A program made the position numbers and the translations under genes. Shown here one piece after another: positions 9,061-17,246 of a DNA stretch of 64,000 bases. Source of the DNA: Sphingorhabdus sp. YGSMI21 (GTDB taxonomy: Bacteria > Pseudomonadota > Alphaproteobacteria > Sphingomonadales > Sphingomonadaceae); NCBI RefSeq assembly GCF_002776575.1, contig NZ_CP022548.1, positions 2,929,001 to 2,993,000 on the forward strand, given 5' to 3'. The notes beneath the pieces were generated by a model. That model saw only the letters and a list, made by a program, of their open reading frames with translations. It had not been told where the DNA came from and ran no database searches. Numbering within the stretch: the stretch's first letter is position 1; each line of letters opens with the position of its first letter.

Positions 9061-9552
9061 TTACGGTCGCGCGGGTGCCTTGCATCCCCGCTGCAGCCCG
9101 ACGCCTTTCAGAAATCCGCGCCGGACAGTACCGGCATAGATCGCCTGATTATAGCGCCGCCGCTCGGCATTGGCGCCGGTCACCTCGCCGATGATCCCGC
9201 CGAACGGGATGATCGAACCGATCGCGCTGCCGGCCACCCGAGCCGCGGTCTGTTCGCGCTTCTTGGCCAGGCTCTTGTCGACCGTTTCGTTGACGTCCGG
9301 GCCGAGCACGGCATTGAGCTCCTCGACCTCGGCAATGATGGCGGCACAGTTGCGCAAACCGCTGAGCGAATAGGGATCGTCCTGGATATCCAGCAACTTC
9401 TGCGGCACTTCCTTGCCGTCAAACGGTTCGGTAACCTTGTTGCCCGCCTGTTCCAGCGTCGAATCTTCCTGCGCGCCATTTTGCGCCAGCACGGCTGTCC
9501 CCGGAACGGAGAGGGCCAGTAGCAGGCCGGCAAATTTGCTCATATTTTTCAT
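9061..9552 (-). CDS. Secreted protein of unknown function (paralogue 1 of a tandem pair)
   Basis: A 163-residue protein with a signal peptide ending in the AxA-type site VLAQ. The mature part shares its motif series with the next gene (IPFGGIIGEVTGANAERRRY; Cys in RNCAAI and RGCKAP). The 32-bp gap and same strand suggest an operon formed by tandem duplication. The glycine-rich segment RVAGSAIGSIIPFGGIIG might insert into or contact the membrane. No function can be assigned. Confidence 0.7.
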   Translation of the reverse strand: MKNMSKFAGLLLALSVPGTAVLAQNGAQEDSTLEQAGNKVTEPFDGKEVPQKLLDIQDDPYSLSGLRNCAAIIAEVEELNAVLGPDVNETVDKSLAKKREQTAARVAGSAIGSIIPFGGIIGEVTGANAERRRYNQAIYAGTVRRGFLKGVGLQRGCKAPARP

Positions 9553-9574
9553 TTCAATCCCCTGACCGCGCCGG

Positions 9575-10723
9575 TTATCGAAATCTCAGATTGTCGCGGT
9601 TCAACTGATCAACCGCTGTGACGCCCATTAGTTTCATGTCGCGTTCGATTTCAGCTTGCAGCAAAGAGAGGATTCGCTCAACCCCCGACTGTCCGGCCGC
9701 AGCGAGAGCATAGAGATAGAGGCGTCCGCCCGAGCAGGCCTTGGCACCGACGCTGAGCGCTTTCAGCACATGGCTGCCCCGGGTGATGCCGCCATCGCAG
9801 ATGACGTCGAGCTTGTCGCCGACCGCATCGCAAATCTCGGCCAGCTGGTCGAAGGGGGCACGGCTGCCGTCCAGCTGCCGTCCGCCATGGTTGGACACCA
9901 TGATCGCGGTGGCGCCGATATCGACCGCGCGCTTTGCGTCGGCGACCGACATGATGCCCTTCAGACAGAATTCGCCGCCCCAGTCCTTCGCTATTTCCTC
10001 CGCCATTTTCCAGTCCAGAGACTGGTCGAGCATATTGGTGAAATAGTCGGCGACGCTATTGGGCACGCTCGTGCCTTCCGACACATGGTCTTTCAGATTG
10101 GACAGTTCGAACTTGTCGCGGAACATATAGTTCAGGCCCCAGGCCGGTTTTGCTGCATAGCTCCAGAAGCTGGTCGGGGTGATCCGCGGCGGACTGGTGA
10201 AGCCGGAGCGCAGGCAGCGCTCGCGGTTGCCACCGACGATTGTATCCACGGTCAGCGTCAGCGCGTCGAATTTCGCGGCCTTGCAGCGCTCTACCATCGA
10301 CCGGTTGAGGTCCTTGTCCTTGTGGACATAGAGCTGGAACATTTTCGGCGTGCTGATGCTTTCGCCAATCTCCTCGATGCTGACCGTGCCCAGCGAGGAA
10401 ATGCCGAAATAGGTTCCGAATTTCTCTGCCGCCCGGGCAACCGCGCGTTCGCCCTGCCAGTGGAACAGACGTTGCAGCGCCGTTGGGGACAGGAACAGAG
10501 GCATCGCCAGCTTCTGGCCCATGACGGTCGTACTCATGTCGATCTTCTCAACGCCGGCCAGGACGTTGGGGACCAGATCGCAGCGTTCATAGGCCGTCGT
10601 ATTGCGCCGTCGAGTGACTTCGTCGTCCGCTGCGCCGTCGATATAGTCAAATATCGGAAAGGGCAGGCGTTTTTTGGCGAGCGCGCGGAAGTCATTCACA
10701 TTGTGGCAATCCGAGATATTCAT
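9575..10723 (-). CDS. FMN-dependent alpha-hydroxy-acid dehydrogenase (L-lactate dehydrogenase type)
   Basis: A 382-residue TIM-barrel flavoprotein. It starts with the family pattern FRALAKKRLPFPIFDYIDGAADDE. The active-site segment VSNHGGRQLDG has the catalytic His and Arg near residue 280, and DGGITRGSHVLKALSVGAKA follows for FMN phosphate binding. LldD-like members oxidise L-lactate to pyruvate, but glycolate or mandelate oxidation is possible from sequence alone, so no symbol is given. It is divergent from creD. Confidence 0.88.
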   Translation of the reverse strand: MNISDCHNVNDFRALAKKRLPFPIFDYIDGAADDEVTRRRNTTAYERCDLVPNVLAGVEKIDMSTTVMGQKLAMPLFLSPTALQRLFHWQGERAVARAAEKFGTYFGISSLGTVSIEEIGESISTPKMFQLYVHKDKDLNRSMVERCKAAKFDALTLTVDTIVGGNRERCLRSGFTSPPRITPTSFWSYAAKPAWGLNYMFRDKFELSNLKDHVSEGTSVPNSVADYFTNMLDQSLDWKMAEEIAKDWGGEFCLKGIMSVADAKRAVDIGATAIMVSNHGGRQLDGSRAPFDQLAEICDAVGDKLDVICDGGITRGSHVLKALSVGAKACSGGRLYLYALAAAGQSGVERILSLLQAEIERDMKLMGVTAVDQLNRDNLRFR

Positions 10724-10852
10724 AACGGCCTTTCGATTGGACGCACATGCGCCACTGTTCGTCGCAGGTTGGATAATGGTCAGAGCGGGAGTTTAGACGA
10801 ACGCGCGCGTCCCGCAAGCAACCTTTGTTGCACTGGAAGAGGGAATGAAATC

Positions 10853-12268
10853 ATGGATAAAACTGACGAAAATTTTGGGGTGACCAGGGAGGAGCGGTCC
10901 CCCGGCCGCAAATTCCTGATGGTATTGCTAATGGGTTTTTTGCTGACGATACCTTTGTTCGCCACATGGCTGCTGGTGTATGACCGGCAAAGCCAGAGCG
11001 AGACCGCGCAGCATTCGATCGTGTCGGGCTGGGGCGGGGAGCAGATATTTGCCGGGCCGAAACTGGTGCTGCCCTATAATGTTGCGCTGCAGGAAACGGT
11101 TGAGCAAAACGGCAAGACCGTCACCCGGACCAATATCGTGCAGCGCGAACTCTTTCTGGCACCGGAAAAGCTGACGCTGGACAGCGGACTCAAGACCTCG
11201 ACCAAGAAGCGCGCGATATATGAAGTCGTCGTCTACGATACCAATGTCATCGGATCGGCTATGTTCAGACTGCCCGACGATTTCGAGCGCAACGGGATTG
11301 CGATGGAGGACATTGATTTTGCCGGGGCCGAGCTGCGCTTTGGCTTGTCCGATGCGCGCGGGCTGGCGGGTGACAACAGCGTCACTGTGGAGGGGGAGAA
11401 GCTGAGCCTCAAGCCGGGCAGAGGGCTCGGTGAAACCGCCAACAGCGGCTTTTACGCCTGGGTTGATGCCAGCGCTCTCGTCGAGGGCGGGCTGGCAGCG
11501 GATTTCACCGTACGTTTCAAGGGCAACGAGAGCCTGACCATTGCGCCCCATGCGGGCCTGACGGAATGGACGGTCCGGTCAAAATGGCCGCACCCCAGCT
11601 TCGCCGGACTTTTCCTGCCGGAAGCGGAGGAAAGCAAGGTCACCGCCGAGGGCTTCGAGGCGAAATATGTCATCACCAATCTTGCTCTGGGAAGTTCGCT
11701 GGTTTCCATGCAGCAGGGAGCACAGGTCAACCCCGGGTCGGCGTTGGAGAGGGTGCAGTTCCAGCCCGACAGCGGCAGCGCGTCGGCAAGCGCAACGGTC
11801 AATCTGATCCAGCCGGTGGATCTCTATGGCCAGGTCGACCGGGCCGCAAAATACGGCTTTCTGATCATCGGCTTTACCTTTGTCGCCTTTCTGCTGTTCG
11901 ATCTGATCGGCGGCGTGCGGATATCCTCGGTGCAATATATATTGATCGGTGCGGCGCTGGTCTTGTTCTTCGTGTTGCTGCTGGCTTTTGCAGAAATCAT
12001 CGGTTTCGCGCTCGCCTTCATCGCGGCGTCGGCGGCAACCATCGGGCTGATAACGGCCTATTCGGCCTCGGTTCTGTCGAGCTGGCGTAGCGCAAGTCTG
12101 GTCGGCGGATTGCTGGCCGGTCTCTATGGCGCAATCTACATATTGCTCAGCCTGCAGGCTTACTCGCTGCTGATCGGATCGCTGCTGATCTTTGCGGCTC
12201 TTGCAGGGGTGATGTTTGTCACCCGTCGACTGGACTGGTCTAGCAGCCTGGGTCGGGTGAAGGGCTGA
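10853..12268 (+). CDS. creD: CreD-like inner membrane protein
   Basis: A 471-residue protein with one N-terminal membrane helix (about residues 20-42), a large periplasmic domain (to about residue 320) containing the CreD pattern PYNVAL...REL, and about six closely spaced helices at the C-terminus. This is the CreD/inner-membrane CreD layout. CreD is part of the Cre regulon in enterobacteria; here no creBC two-component genes are adjacent, so the regulation is unknown. The ATG at 10853 is chosen because the upstream frame is antisense to the dehydrogenase gene. Confidence 0.85.
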   Translation: MDKTDENFGVTREERSPGRKFLMVLLMGFLLTIPLFATWLLVYDRQSQSETAQHSIVSGWGGEQIFAGPKLVLPYNVALQETVEQNGKTVTRTNIVQRELFLAPEKLTLDSGLKTSTKKRAIYEVVVYDTNVIGSAMFRLPDDFERNGIAMEDIDFAGAELRFGLSDARGLAGDNSVTVEGEKLSLKPGRGLGETANSGFYAWVDASALVEGGLAADFTVRFKGNESLTIAPHAGLTEWTVRSKWPHPSFAGLFLPEAEESKVTAEGFEAKYVITNLALGSSLVSMQQGAQVNPGSALERVQFQPDSGSASASATVNLIQPVDLYGQVDRAAKYGFLIIGFTFVAFLLFDLIGGVRISSVQYILIGAALVLFFVLLLAFAEIIGFALAFIAASAATIGLITAYSASVLSSWRSASLVGGLLAGLYGAIYILLSLQAYSLLIGSLLIFAALAGVMFVTRRLDWSSSLGRVKG

Positions 12269-12303
12269 GCCCAAAAGTGGGCTCCAGTGTGACGCCGGAG
12301 CCC
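12267..12303. terminator. Hairpin(s) between convergent creD and metallopeptidase genes
   Basis: GAGCCCA-AAAG-TGGGCTC (12267-12284) is a perfect stem-loop. GGGCTCC (12279-12285) can alternatively pair with GGAGCCC (12297-12303). No strong T-run follows, so this is a weak or bidirectional terminator, or two mutually exclusive hairpins. Confidence 0.5.
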
Positions 12304-12310
12304 GTAATTT

Positions 12311-13219
12311 CTATACGGCGCCGCGCGCGAACGTGTCGCAGGCCGAAGGATCGCCGGTTTGCAATCCCTTGCGCAGCCAGGCCATGCGCTGTTCGGAAGA
12401 TCCGTGGGTGAACATGCTTTCCACCGGTCGCTGGCCAGCGCCGCGCATTAGCGTGTCATCGCCGATAGCGTGCGCCGCGTTCAGGCCTTCCTCGACATCG
12501 CCGGGTTCCATGCGGTCGGCATTTTGCGCTGCCCAGACGCCGGCATAACAGTCCGCCTGCAATTCCATCCGTACCTGCAGCGCATTGCCTTCGGCTTTGC
12601 TTGCCGTGCGCTGGGCGTTGCGCACCTGATTCGCTACACCGGTCAGATTCTGGATATGATGGCCGACCTCGTGCGCGATCACATAGGCCTGGGCGAAATC
12701 ACCCTTCGCGCCCATGCGCGTGGACATTTCGCGGAAGAAGCTGGTGTCGAGATAGACACCCTGATCCGCCGGGCAATAGAAAGGTCCCATCGCTGCTTGC
12801 GCCGCACCACAGCCCGATTGCCCGGACTGGTCGTAAAAGGTGAGGGTGGTGGGCTTGTACCGTTGGCCCTGTTGCTGGAACAATTTGGCCCAGGTCTGCT
12901 CCGTCGAGGCGAGCACCTGACAGGCGAAAAGCTCTTCCTCCGTATCGCACGCCACATTGGTTCCGGAACTTTCCGACTGGAAGCCGCCCGCGCCGGTGTC
13001 GCCAGCCAGTTGCAGGCCGCCGCCGCTGAAATAGAGGAAAGCCGCCGCGGCGCCGCCGATCAGCAGGATCGTCCCGCAGCCCATTTTCCGGCCGAGCAAC
13101 ATCGGCAGGAAGCTGAGCAGCAATCCGAGACCGCCACCTCCGCCACCGCCAAAGCTCCGGCCGCCACCACGGCCCTGATCGCGAACATTCTTGCTGGGGT
13201 CCAGATCGTCTAAACGCAT
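12311..13219 (-). CDS. Neutral zinc metallopeptidase (YpfJ/KPN_02809 family)
   Basis: A 302-residue protein. The N-terminus MRLDDLDPSKNVRDQ followed by a Gly-rich stretch (GGGRSFGGGGGGG) and a hydrophobic helix (about residues 50-75) is typical of the family. The zinc motif HEVGHHIQ lies near residue 182 and the later ADCYAGVWA segment carries the third ligand region. It is probably anchored in the inner membrane with the peptidase domain outside. Physiological substrates of the family are not known. I chose the start at 13219 over 13270 on family grounds. Confidence 0.87.
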   Translation of the reverse strand: MRLDDLDPSKNVRDQGRGGGRSFGGGGGGGLGLLLSFLPMLLGRKMGCGTILLIGGAAAAFLYFSGGGLQLAGDTGAGGFQSESSGTNVACDTEEELFACQVLASTEQTWAKLFQQQGQRYKPTTLTFYDQSGQSGCGAAQAAMGPFYCPADQGVYLDTSFFREMSTRMGAKGDFAQAYVIAHEVGHHIQNLTGVANQVRNAQRTASKAEGNALQVRMELQADCYAGVWAAQNADRMEPGDVEEGLNAAHAIGDDTLMRGAGQRPVESMFTHGSSEQRMAWLRKGLQTGDPSACDTFARGAV

Positions 13220-13344
13220 TACTTGTCTCCTCGTCCGGTCCCAATTCGCCTGATTCCGGAAAAAGCGCAAGTTCCGCCAGATAGTTTTACAAAATCGTTG
13301 CAGTCCGGTGCGACTGATTTAAGGTCGCGGCAAAGGAGATATCT

Positions 13345-14130
13345 ATGTTTTTGAAGGGCAAGACTGCGCTGATCACCGGCTCTACATCGGGCATTGGTGG
13401 TGGCTATGCAAAAGCGCTGGCCGCGGAAGGCGCGGCGGTGATGATCAACGGCTTCGGCGACGCGGGCGAGATTGAAGCGCTTCGTCAGGAACTGGAGACA
13501 TTGAGCGGCACCAAGGCCGCCTATAGCAGCGCCGACATGACCAAGCCGGTGGAAATCCGGCAGATGTGCGCCGATTGTGCCGAGCAGTTGGGGACCGTCG
13601 ACATCCTGATCAACAATGCCGGTATCCAGTTCGTTTCGCCCGTCGACGAATTTCCCGAGGAAAAATGGAACGCGGTGATGGACATCATCATGAACAGCGC
13701 CTTCCACGCGACCAAGGCGGTGCTGCCGGGCATGAAGGAAAAAGGCTGGGGCCGGATCATCAACACCGGATCGATGCACAGCAAGGTCGCGAGCCCCTAT
13801 AAGTCCGCCTATAATGCGGCAAAGCACGCGATTGACGGCTTTGGCAAGACGGTCGCTCTGGAAGTCGCGCAAAACGGTATCACCGTGAACACGATTTCGC
13901 CCGGCTATACCTGGACACCGCTGGTCGAGGGGCAGATCCCGAACACGATGGAAGTGCGCGGGCTGACGCGCGAGCAGGTGATCAACGATGTCCTGCTGGC
14001 GCCGCAACCAACCAAGGAGTTTGTCCAGATCGACCAGATCGCTGCGCTCGCCATCTTCCTGTGCAAGGACGAGGCGCGGGCGATTACCGGCGCGAATATT
14101 TCGATCGACGGGGGCTGGACCGCACAGTGA
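13345..14130 (+). CDS. 3-hydroxybutyrate dehydrogenase (SDR family)
   Basis: A 261-residue SDR with TGSTSGIGGGYAKALAAEGA (cofactor site), NNAGIQFVSPVDEFP, the catalytic Ser in NTGSMHSKVASPYKSAY and YNAAKHA, and SIDGGWTAQ at the C-terminus. The NAGIQ..PVDEFP and HSKVASPYKSAY stretches are those of D-3-hydroxybutyrate dehydrogenases, which convert 3-hydroxybutyrate to acetoacetate in polyhydroxybutyrate and ketone-body use. An AAGGAGAT ribosome site precedes the ATG. The stop overlaps the GTG start of the next gene. Confidence 0.88.
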   Translation: MFLKGKTALITGSTSGIGGGYAKALAAEGAAVMINGFGDAGEIEALRQELETLSGTKAAYSSADMTKPVEIRQMCADCAEQLGTVDILINNAGIQFVSPVDEFPEEKWNAVMDIIMNSAFHATKAVLPGMKEKGWGRIINTGSMHSKVASPYKSAYNAAKHAIDGFGKTVALEVAQNGITVNTISPGYTWTPLVEGQIPNTMEVRGLTREQVINDVLLAPQPTKEFVQIDQIAALAIFLCKDEARAITGANISIDGGWTAQ

Positions 14131-14714
14131 TTGCCGGGCTGTTCTTGCTCGTTGCAGCCGCCGCGGAGGTGCCAGTCGCACCGCTATGGCGTGAGCGGGC
14201 GACAACTGCCGATGTAGAAAGGCTGGAAAATTGGAAGGAGGCGCTGGAGATCGGTCGATCGGGCGTCACCGGTGCGGGGCAGGGTGCCTTGCTTGCCGCT
14301 CGTTCTCCGCTTTTCAAAACCGATGCGGCTCTGGCTGGCAGTGACATTCCGCAAGGCCTCTATAATTGCTCAATCACCAAGCTGGATGGCGATGCCGATG
14401 GCGGGCTGCCCTATATCGCTTATCCTGCCTTCAAATGCCGGATCGTGGATCAGAATGGCCGCAAGCATTTCACCAAATTGACCGGCTCGCAGCGCACGAT
14501 CGGCTGGATCGACAAAGCGGCCGGGAACCAGTCAATATATCTCGGCTCCCTGATCTACCATTATGAAAATGCTCTGGTGCCTTATGGCCAGACTGCCAAA
14601 CGCGATCAGGCGGCGGTTGTCCAGCGCATCGGACCAAAACGCTGGCGGATGATATTTCCGTTTCCCGCCTATGAAAGCAAGGTCGACGTGATGGAGTTGA
14701 CGCCAGCGGAATGA
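14127..14714 (+). CDS. DUF4893 family secreted protein
   Basis: A 195-residue protein starting at a GTG that overlaps the stop of the dehydrogenase gene (GTGA). The N-terminus is a short signal peptide (IAGLFLLVAAAAEVPVAP). The mature part begins with the DUF4893 pattern WRERATTADVERLENWKEAL and contains two Cys (YNCSI, FKCRI). DUF4893 proteins are common in sphingomonads and have no known function. No separate promoter is visible, so it depends on the upstream gene. Confidence 0.78.
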   Translation: MIAGLFLLVAAAAEVPVAPLWRERATTADVERLENWKEALEIGRSGVTGAGQGALLAARSPLFKTDAALAGSDIPQGLYNCSITKLDGDADGGLPYIAYPAFKCRIVDQNGRKHFTKLTGSQRTIGWIDKAAGNQSIYLGSLIYHYENALVPYGQTAKRDQAAVVQRIGPKRWRMIFPFPAYESKVDVMELTPAE

Positions 14715-14771
14715 AATTTTGGACCTGACAAGCATTTCGCTTCCGATTAGGCAGGGCTAGAAAAATATGGA

Positions 14772-16106
14772 ATGGGGATGGATATGCGGAATATTACAAA
14801 ACTCGGATTGATGGCAGCAGCTTCAATGATCGCGGTCATGCCGGCACAGGCCGACGGTCTGAAGGATGCCATCGCGGCGGACATGCCCTCGCTGATGGAT
14901 ATCTATCGTGATCTGCATGCCAATCCCGAACTGAGTGGCGAGGAAGTGCGCACAGCCGCCAAGCTGGCTGCCGAAGCCCGGCGTCTGGGCTATGAGGTTA
15001 CCGAAAATGTCGGTGGCACCGGCGTGGTCGCGATCATGAAAAATGGCGAGGGCCCGACGGTGATGTTGCGCGCCGACATGGACGGCCTGCCGCTGGAGGA
15101 AAAAACCGGGCTGCCATTCGCATCGAAGGCCCAGGCGAAAACCCGACAGGGCAATGATACCTATGTGATGCACGCCTGCGGTCATGACACGCATATGACG
15201 GGCTGGGTTGCCACCGCACGGCAACTGGCTGAGCGCAAAGCCGAATGGTCGGGCACGCTGGTGATGATCCTGCAACCGGCCGAAGAGACGGGCGAGGGCG
15301 CGATGGCGATGCTGGAAGACGGTCTCTATACCCGCTTTCCCAAGCCGGACTATGCGCTGGCCTTTCACGATGCAGCCGGCGTTCCTGCAGGATATATCGG
15401 CTATGCGCCCGGCTTCGCGCTGGCCAATGTCGACAGCGTCGATATCCAGGTGAAGGGCGTTGGCGGCCATGGTGCCTATCCGCACACCACCAAGGATCCC
15501 GTCGTGCTGGCCAGCCGGATAGTCGGCGCGCTGCAAACATTGGTGAGCCGCGAGATCGATCCGCAGGATCCCGCCGTTGTCACGGTTGGCAGTTTCCAGG
15601 CCGGCTCCAAGCATAATATCATTTCCGACGAGGCGTTGCTGCTGATCACCGTGCGCAGCTATGGCGATGCCACCCGGGCCAAGCTGCTCGACGGGATCAA
15701 GAGGATTGCGCGCGGTGAAGCGATTGCCGCGGGCATGCCCGAGGACCGGATGCCGGTCGTGTCGGTGCGCGATGCGGAGTTCACCCCCGCTACCTACAAC
15801 AGCCCGGAATTTTCAATGGAAATGGCGCGGCTGTTCGAAACCCGCTTCGGCAAGGATCGCGTCGTGCAGTCGAAGCCGGTGATGGGTGGCGAGGATTTCA
15901 GCCGCTACCGCCGTGCCGATGAAAATATCAAGAGCATGATCTTCTGGGTTGGTGGCGTCCCTATGACAGAATATCAGGCCTCGGTGGCGGCAGGTACGAA
16001 ATTGCCATCGCTGCACAGCCCATTCTGGGCGCCCGATGCGGAGACGGTGATCAAGACCGGCGCCGAGGCTCTGACCGCCGCAACCTTGCAGATCATGAAG
16101 AAATAG
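14772..16106 (+). CDS. Periplasmic M20 family amidohydrolase (hippurate hydrolase type)
   Basis: A 444-residue metallopeptidase with a signal peptide (to ...MPAQADG). Metal-site motifs are present: MLRADMDGLPLEE, MHACGHDTHMTGW, the catalytic Glu pair in PAEETGEGA, an AFHDAAG segment where the next His ligand is expected, and MGGEDFSRY. Family members hydrolyse N-acyl amino acids or similar amides. In-frame ATGs at 14778 and 14784 are also possible; the GGGG before 14784 could be its ribosome site. Confidence 0.88.
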   Translation: MGMDMRNITKLGLMAAASMIAVMPAQADGLKDAIAADMPSLMDIYRDLHANPELSGEEVRTAAKLAAEARRLGYEVTENVGGTGVVAIMKNGEGPTVMLRADMDGLPLEEKTGLPFASKAQAKTRQGNDTYVMHACGHDTHMTGWVATARQLAERKAEWSGTLVMILQPAEETGEGAMAMLEDGLYTRFPKPDYALAFHDAAGVPAGYIGYAPGFALANVDSVDIQVKGVGGHGAYPHTTKDPVVLASRIVGALQTLVSREIDPQDPAVVTVGSFQAGSKHNIISDEALLLITVRSYGDATRAKLLDGIKRIARGEAIAAGMPEDRMPVVSVRDAEFTPATYNSPEFSMEMARLFETRFGKDRVVQSKPVMGGEDFSRYRRADENIKSMIFWVGGVPMTEYQASVAAGTKLPSLHSPFWAPDAETVIKTGAEALTAATLQIMKK

Positions 16107-16475
16107 ATGGGTTGGCGGTGGATCGTCCCGGGCGCGCTGGCGGTTGCCGCAGTCGCGTCCGTCGCGCAAGCGGCTGGCCCCACCGACGCGTCCTATTTTG
16201 AGGGACGCTGGACCTTTGTCGATGAAATATGTTCGGCACCCACCAGCTGGACGATGATCGCCGGCGGAAATTTTGTCTCGGAAGATCTGGTCGGCACCTG
16301 GGCTTGGCAGGATGGAAAACTGGTTTTGAGCCTCAATGATCTGGCGGTTGACGAGGAAACCGGCGAGGCGGGCGGTCGTTTCCGGATGGATGGTCCGGTC
16401 ACCGTCGTCGATCGGAACCGGTTCGACTTGATGATCGCGCCCGACGTCTATCAGATGCAGCGCTGCGTCGACTGA
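16107..16475 (+). CDS. Small secreted protein of unknown function
   Basis: A 122-residue protein whose ATG directly follows the stop of the M20 gene, so it is co-transcribed. A signal peptide (WRWIVPGALAVAAVASVAQAA) precedes a mature part of about 100 residues starting DASYFEGRWTF, with two Cys (EICSAP, QRCVD) that may form a disulfide. The GRW...GTWAWQDGKLVLSLN pattern suggests a small beta-barrel (lipocalin-like) fold, but that is inference. Confidence 0.65.
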   Translation: MGWRWIVPGALAVAAVASVAQAAGPTDASYFEGRWTFVDEICSAPTSWTMIAGGNFVSEDLVGTWAWQDGKLVLSLNDLAVDEETGEAGGRFRMDGPVTVVDRNRFDLMIAPDVYQMQRCVD

Positions 16476-16646
16476 CCGATCGTCAGTGCCGACCGTCAGC
16501 AATCAGGGAATAGCAGGGAGTGACGTAGTCTCCAGATCTGACGTTTCCGCTTCCCGGTTGATCTGGCGCGTAGGTTTTTCATTTATAAAATACGGAATTT
16601 GAGCGATGTTTTTCCGGGGAAAGGCCGGTCAACCATTGCTGCTGGA

Positions 16647-17051
16647 CTAGTCCTCGCCGGAGCCTTCGCTCCGCTCGATCGGATTCTGCTGGCTGCCGGG
16701 TTCACCCGGGCGTGGGCTGCCTGCCAGGGGCGGGGCCTCGCCAACCGAAGAGCGGCTTTTCGAGGGTGACTTGTCTGCCTGATATTGCAGGCTGGGGTTG
16801 TGATCTTCATCCCAGGGGTCATCGCCCTCACTGCCAGCCACCGTCATCGGCTCTCCAAAGACAAAATTCTCATAGTCGCTATCCTCGCTGTCATCCTCTT
16901 CCCAGCTGTCATCCGATACCGGAGCGACAGGGGGCGCCATTTCCTGTACTTCAGCCGCGACAGGCGCCGTTTTTGGCGGCTCTTCCTTCGGCGTGATGAA
17001 GTAGATCAGCAGTCCGGTGGACGCGACAAGCAGGATGGATTCTTTGAGCAT
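16647..17051 (-). CDS. Acidic, membrane-anchored hypothetical protein
   Basis: A 134-residue protein. One N-terminal helix (LKESILLVASTGLLIYFIT) is followed by a Pro-rich linker and a very acidic, low-complexity tail (DDSWEEDDSEDSDYENF, then Ser/Pro-rich). No known domain. The ATG at 17051 is preferred; a GTG at 17060 is also in frame. Divergent from the regulator at 17247, and the 195 bp between them contains both promoters. Confidence 0.5.
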   Translation of the reverse strand: MLKESILLVASTGLLIYFITPKEEPPKTAPVAAEVQEMAPPVAPVSDDSWEEDDSEDSDYENFVFGEPMTVAGSEGDDPWDEDHNPSLQYQADKSPSKSRSSVGEAPPLAGSPRPGEPGSQQNPIERSEGSGED

Positions 17052-17219
17052 AGCAGGCACCAGTTTATTTCAAATTCCCTAAGGAAATAGCCGGACGCGG
17101 TTAAGAAACATTTACCCTCTGTTGCGGGCTTGATCGGCAGGCCGGATCACAGACAGCGACCACAGAATATTGTTCGCGTTCGTTGAATATTACAAGAAAT
17201 CGCAATTTGGCTTGAATCA

Positions 17220-17237
17220 ATGTAAATAAATTTACAT
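17220..17237. promoter_or_regulatory. Perfect palindromic operator candidate before the ScfR-type regulator
   Basis: ATGTAAAT-AA-ATTTACAT is an 8+8 bp perfect inverted repeat ending 9 bp before the regulator's ATG at 17247, in an AT-rich stretch. Its position over the ribosome-binding region suits autorepression by the XRE-type dimer encoded downstream. This is inference; no second copy was seen in the window. Confidence 0.55.
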
Positions 17238-17246
17238 AGCGGCGAC

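Noticed and set aside
9656..10852. Long upstream extension of the creD frame
   Set aside because: This part is antisense to the FMN dehydrogenase; CreD-like sequence starts at 10853.
12470..13213. 247-codon rightward open frame
   Set aside because: Antisense to the zinc metallopeptidase, which has an intact HExxH motif.
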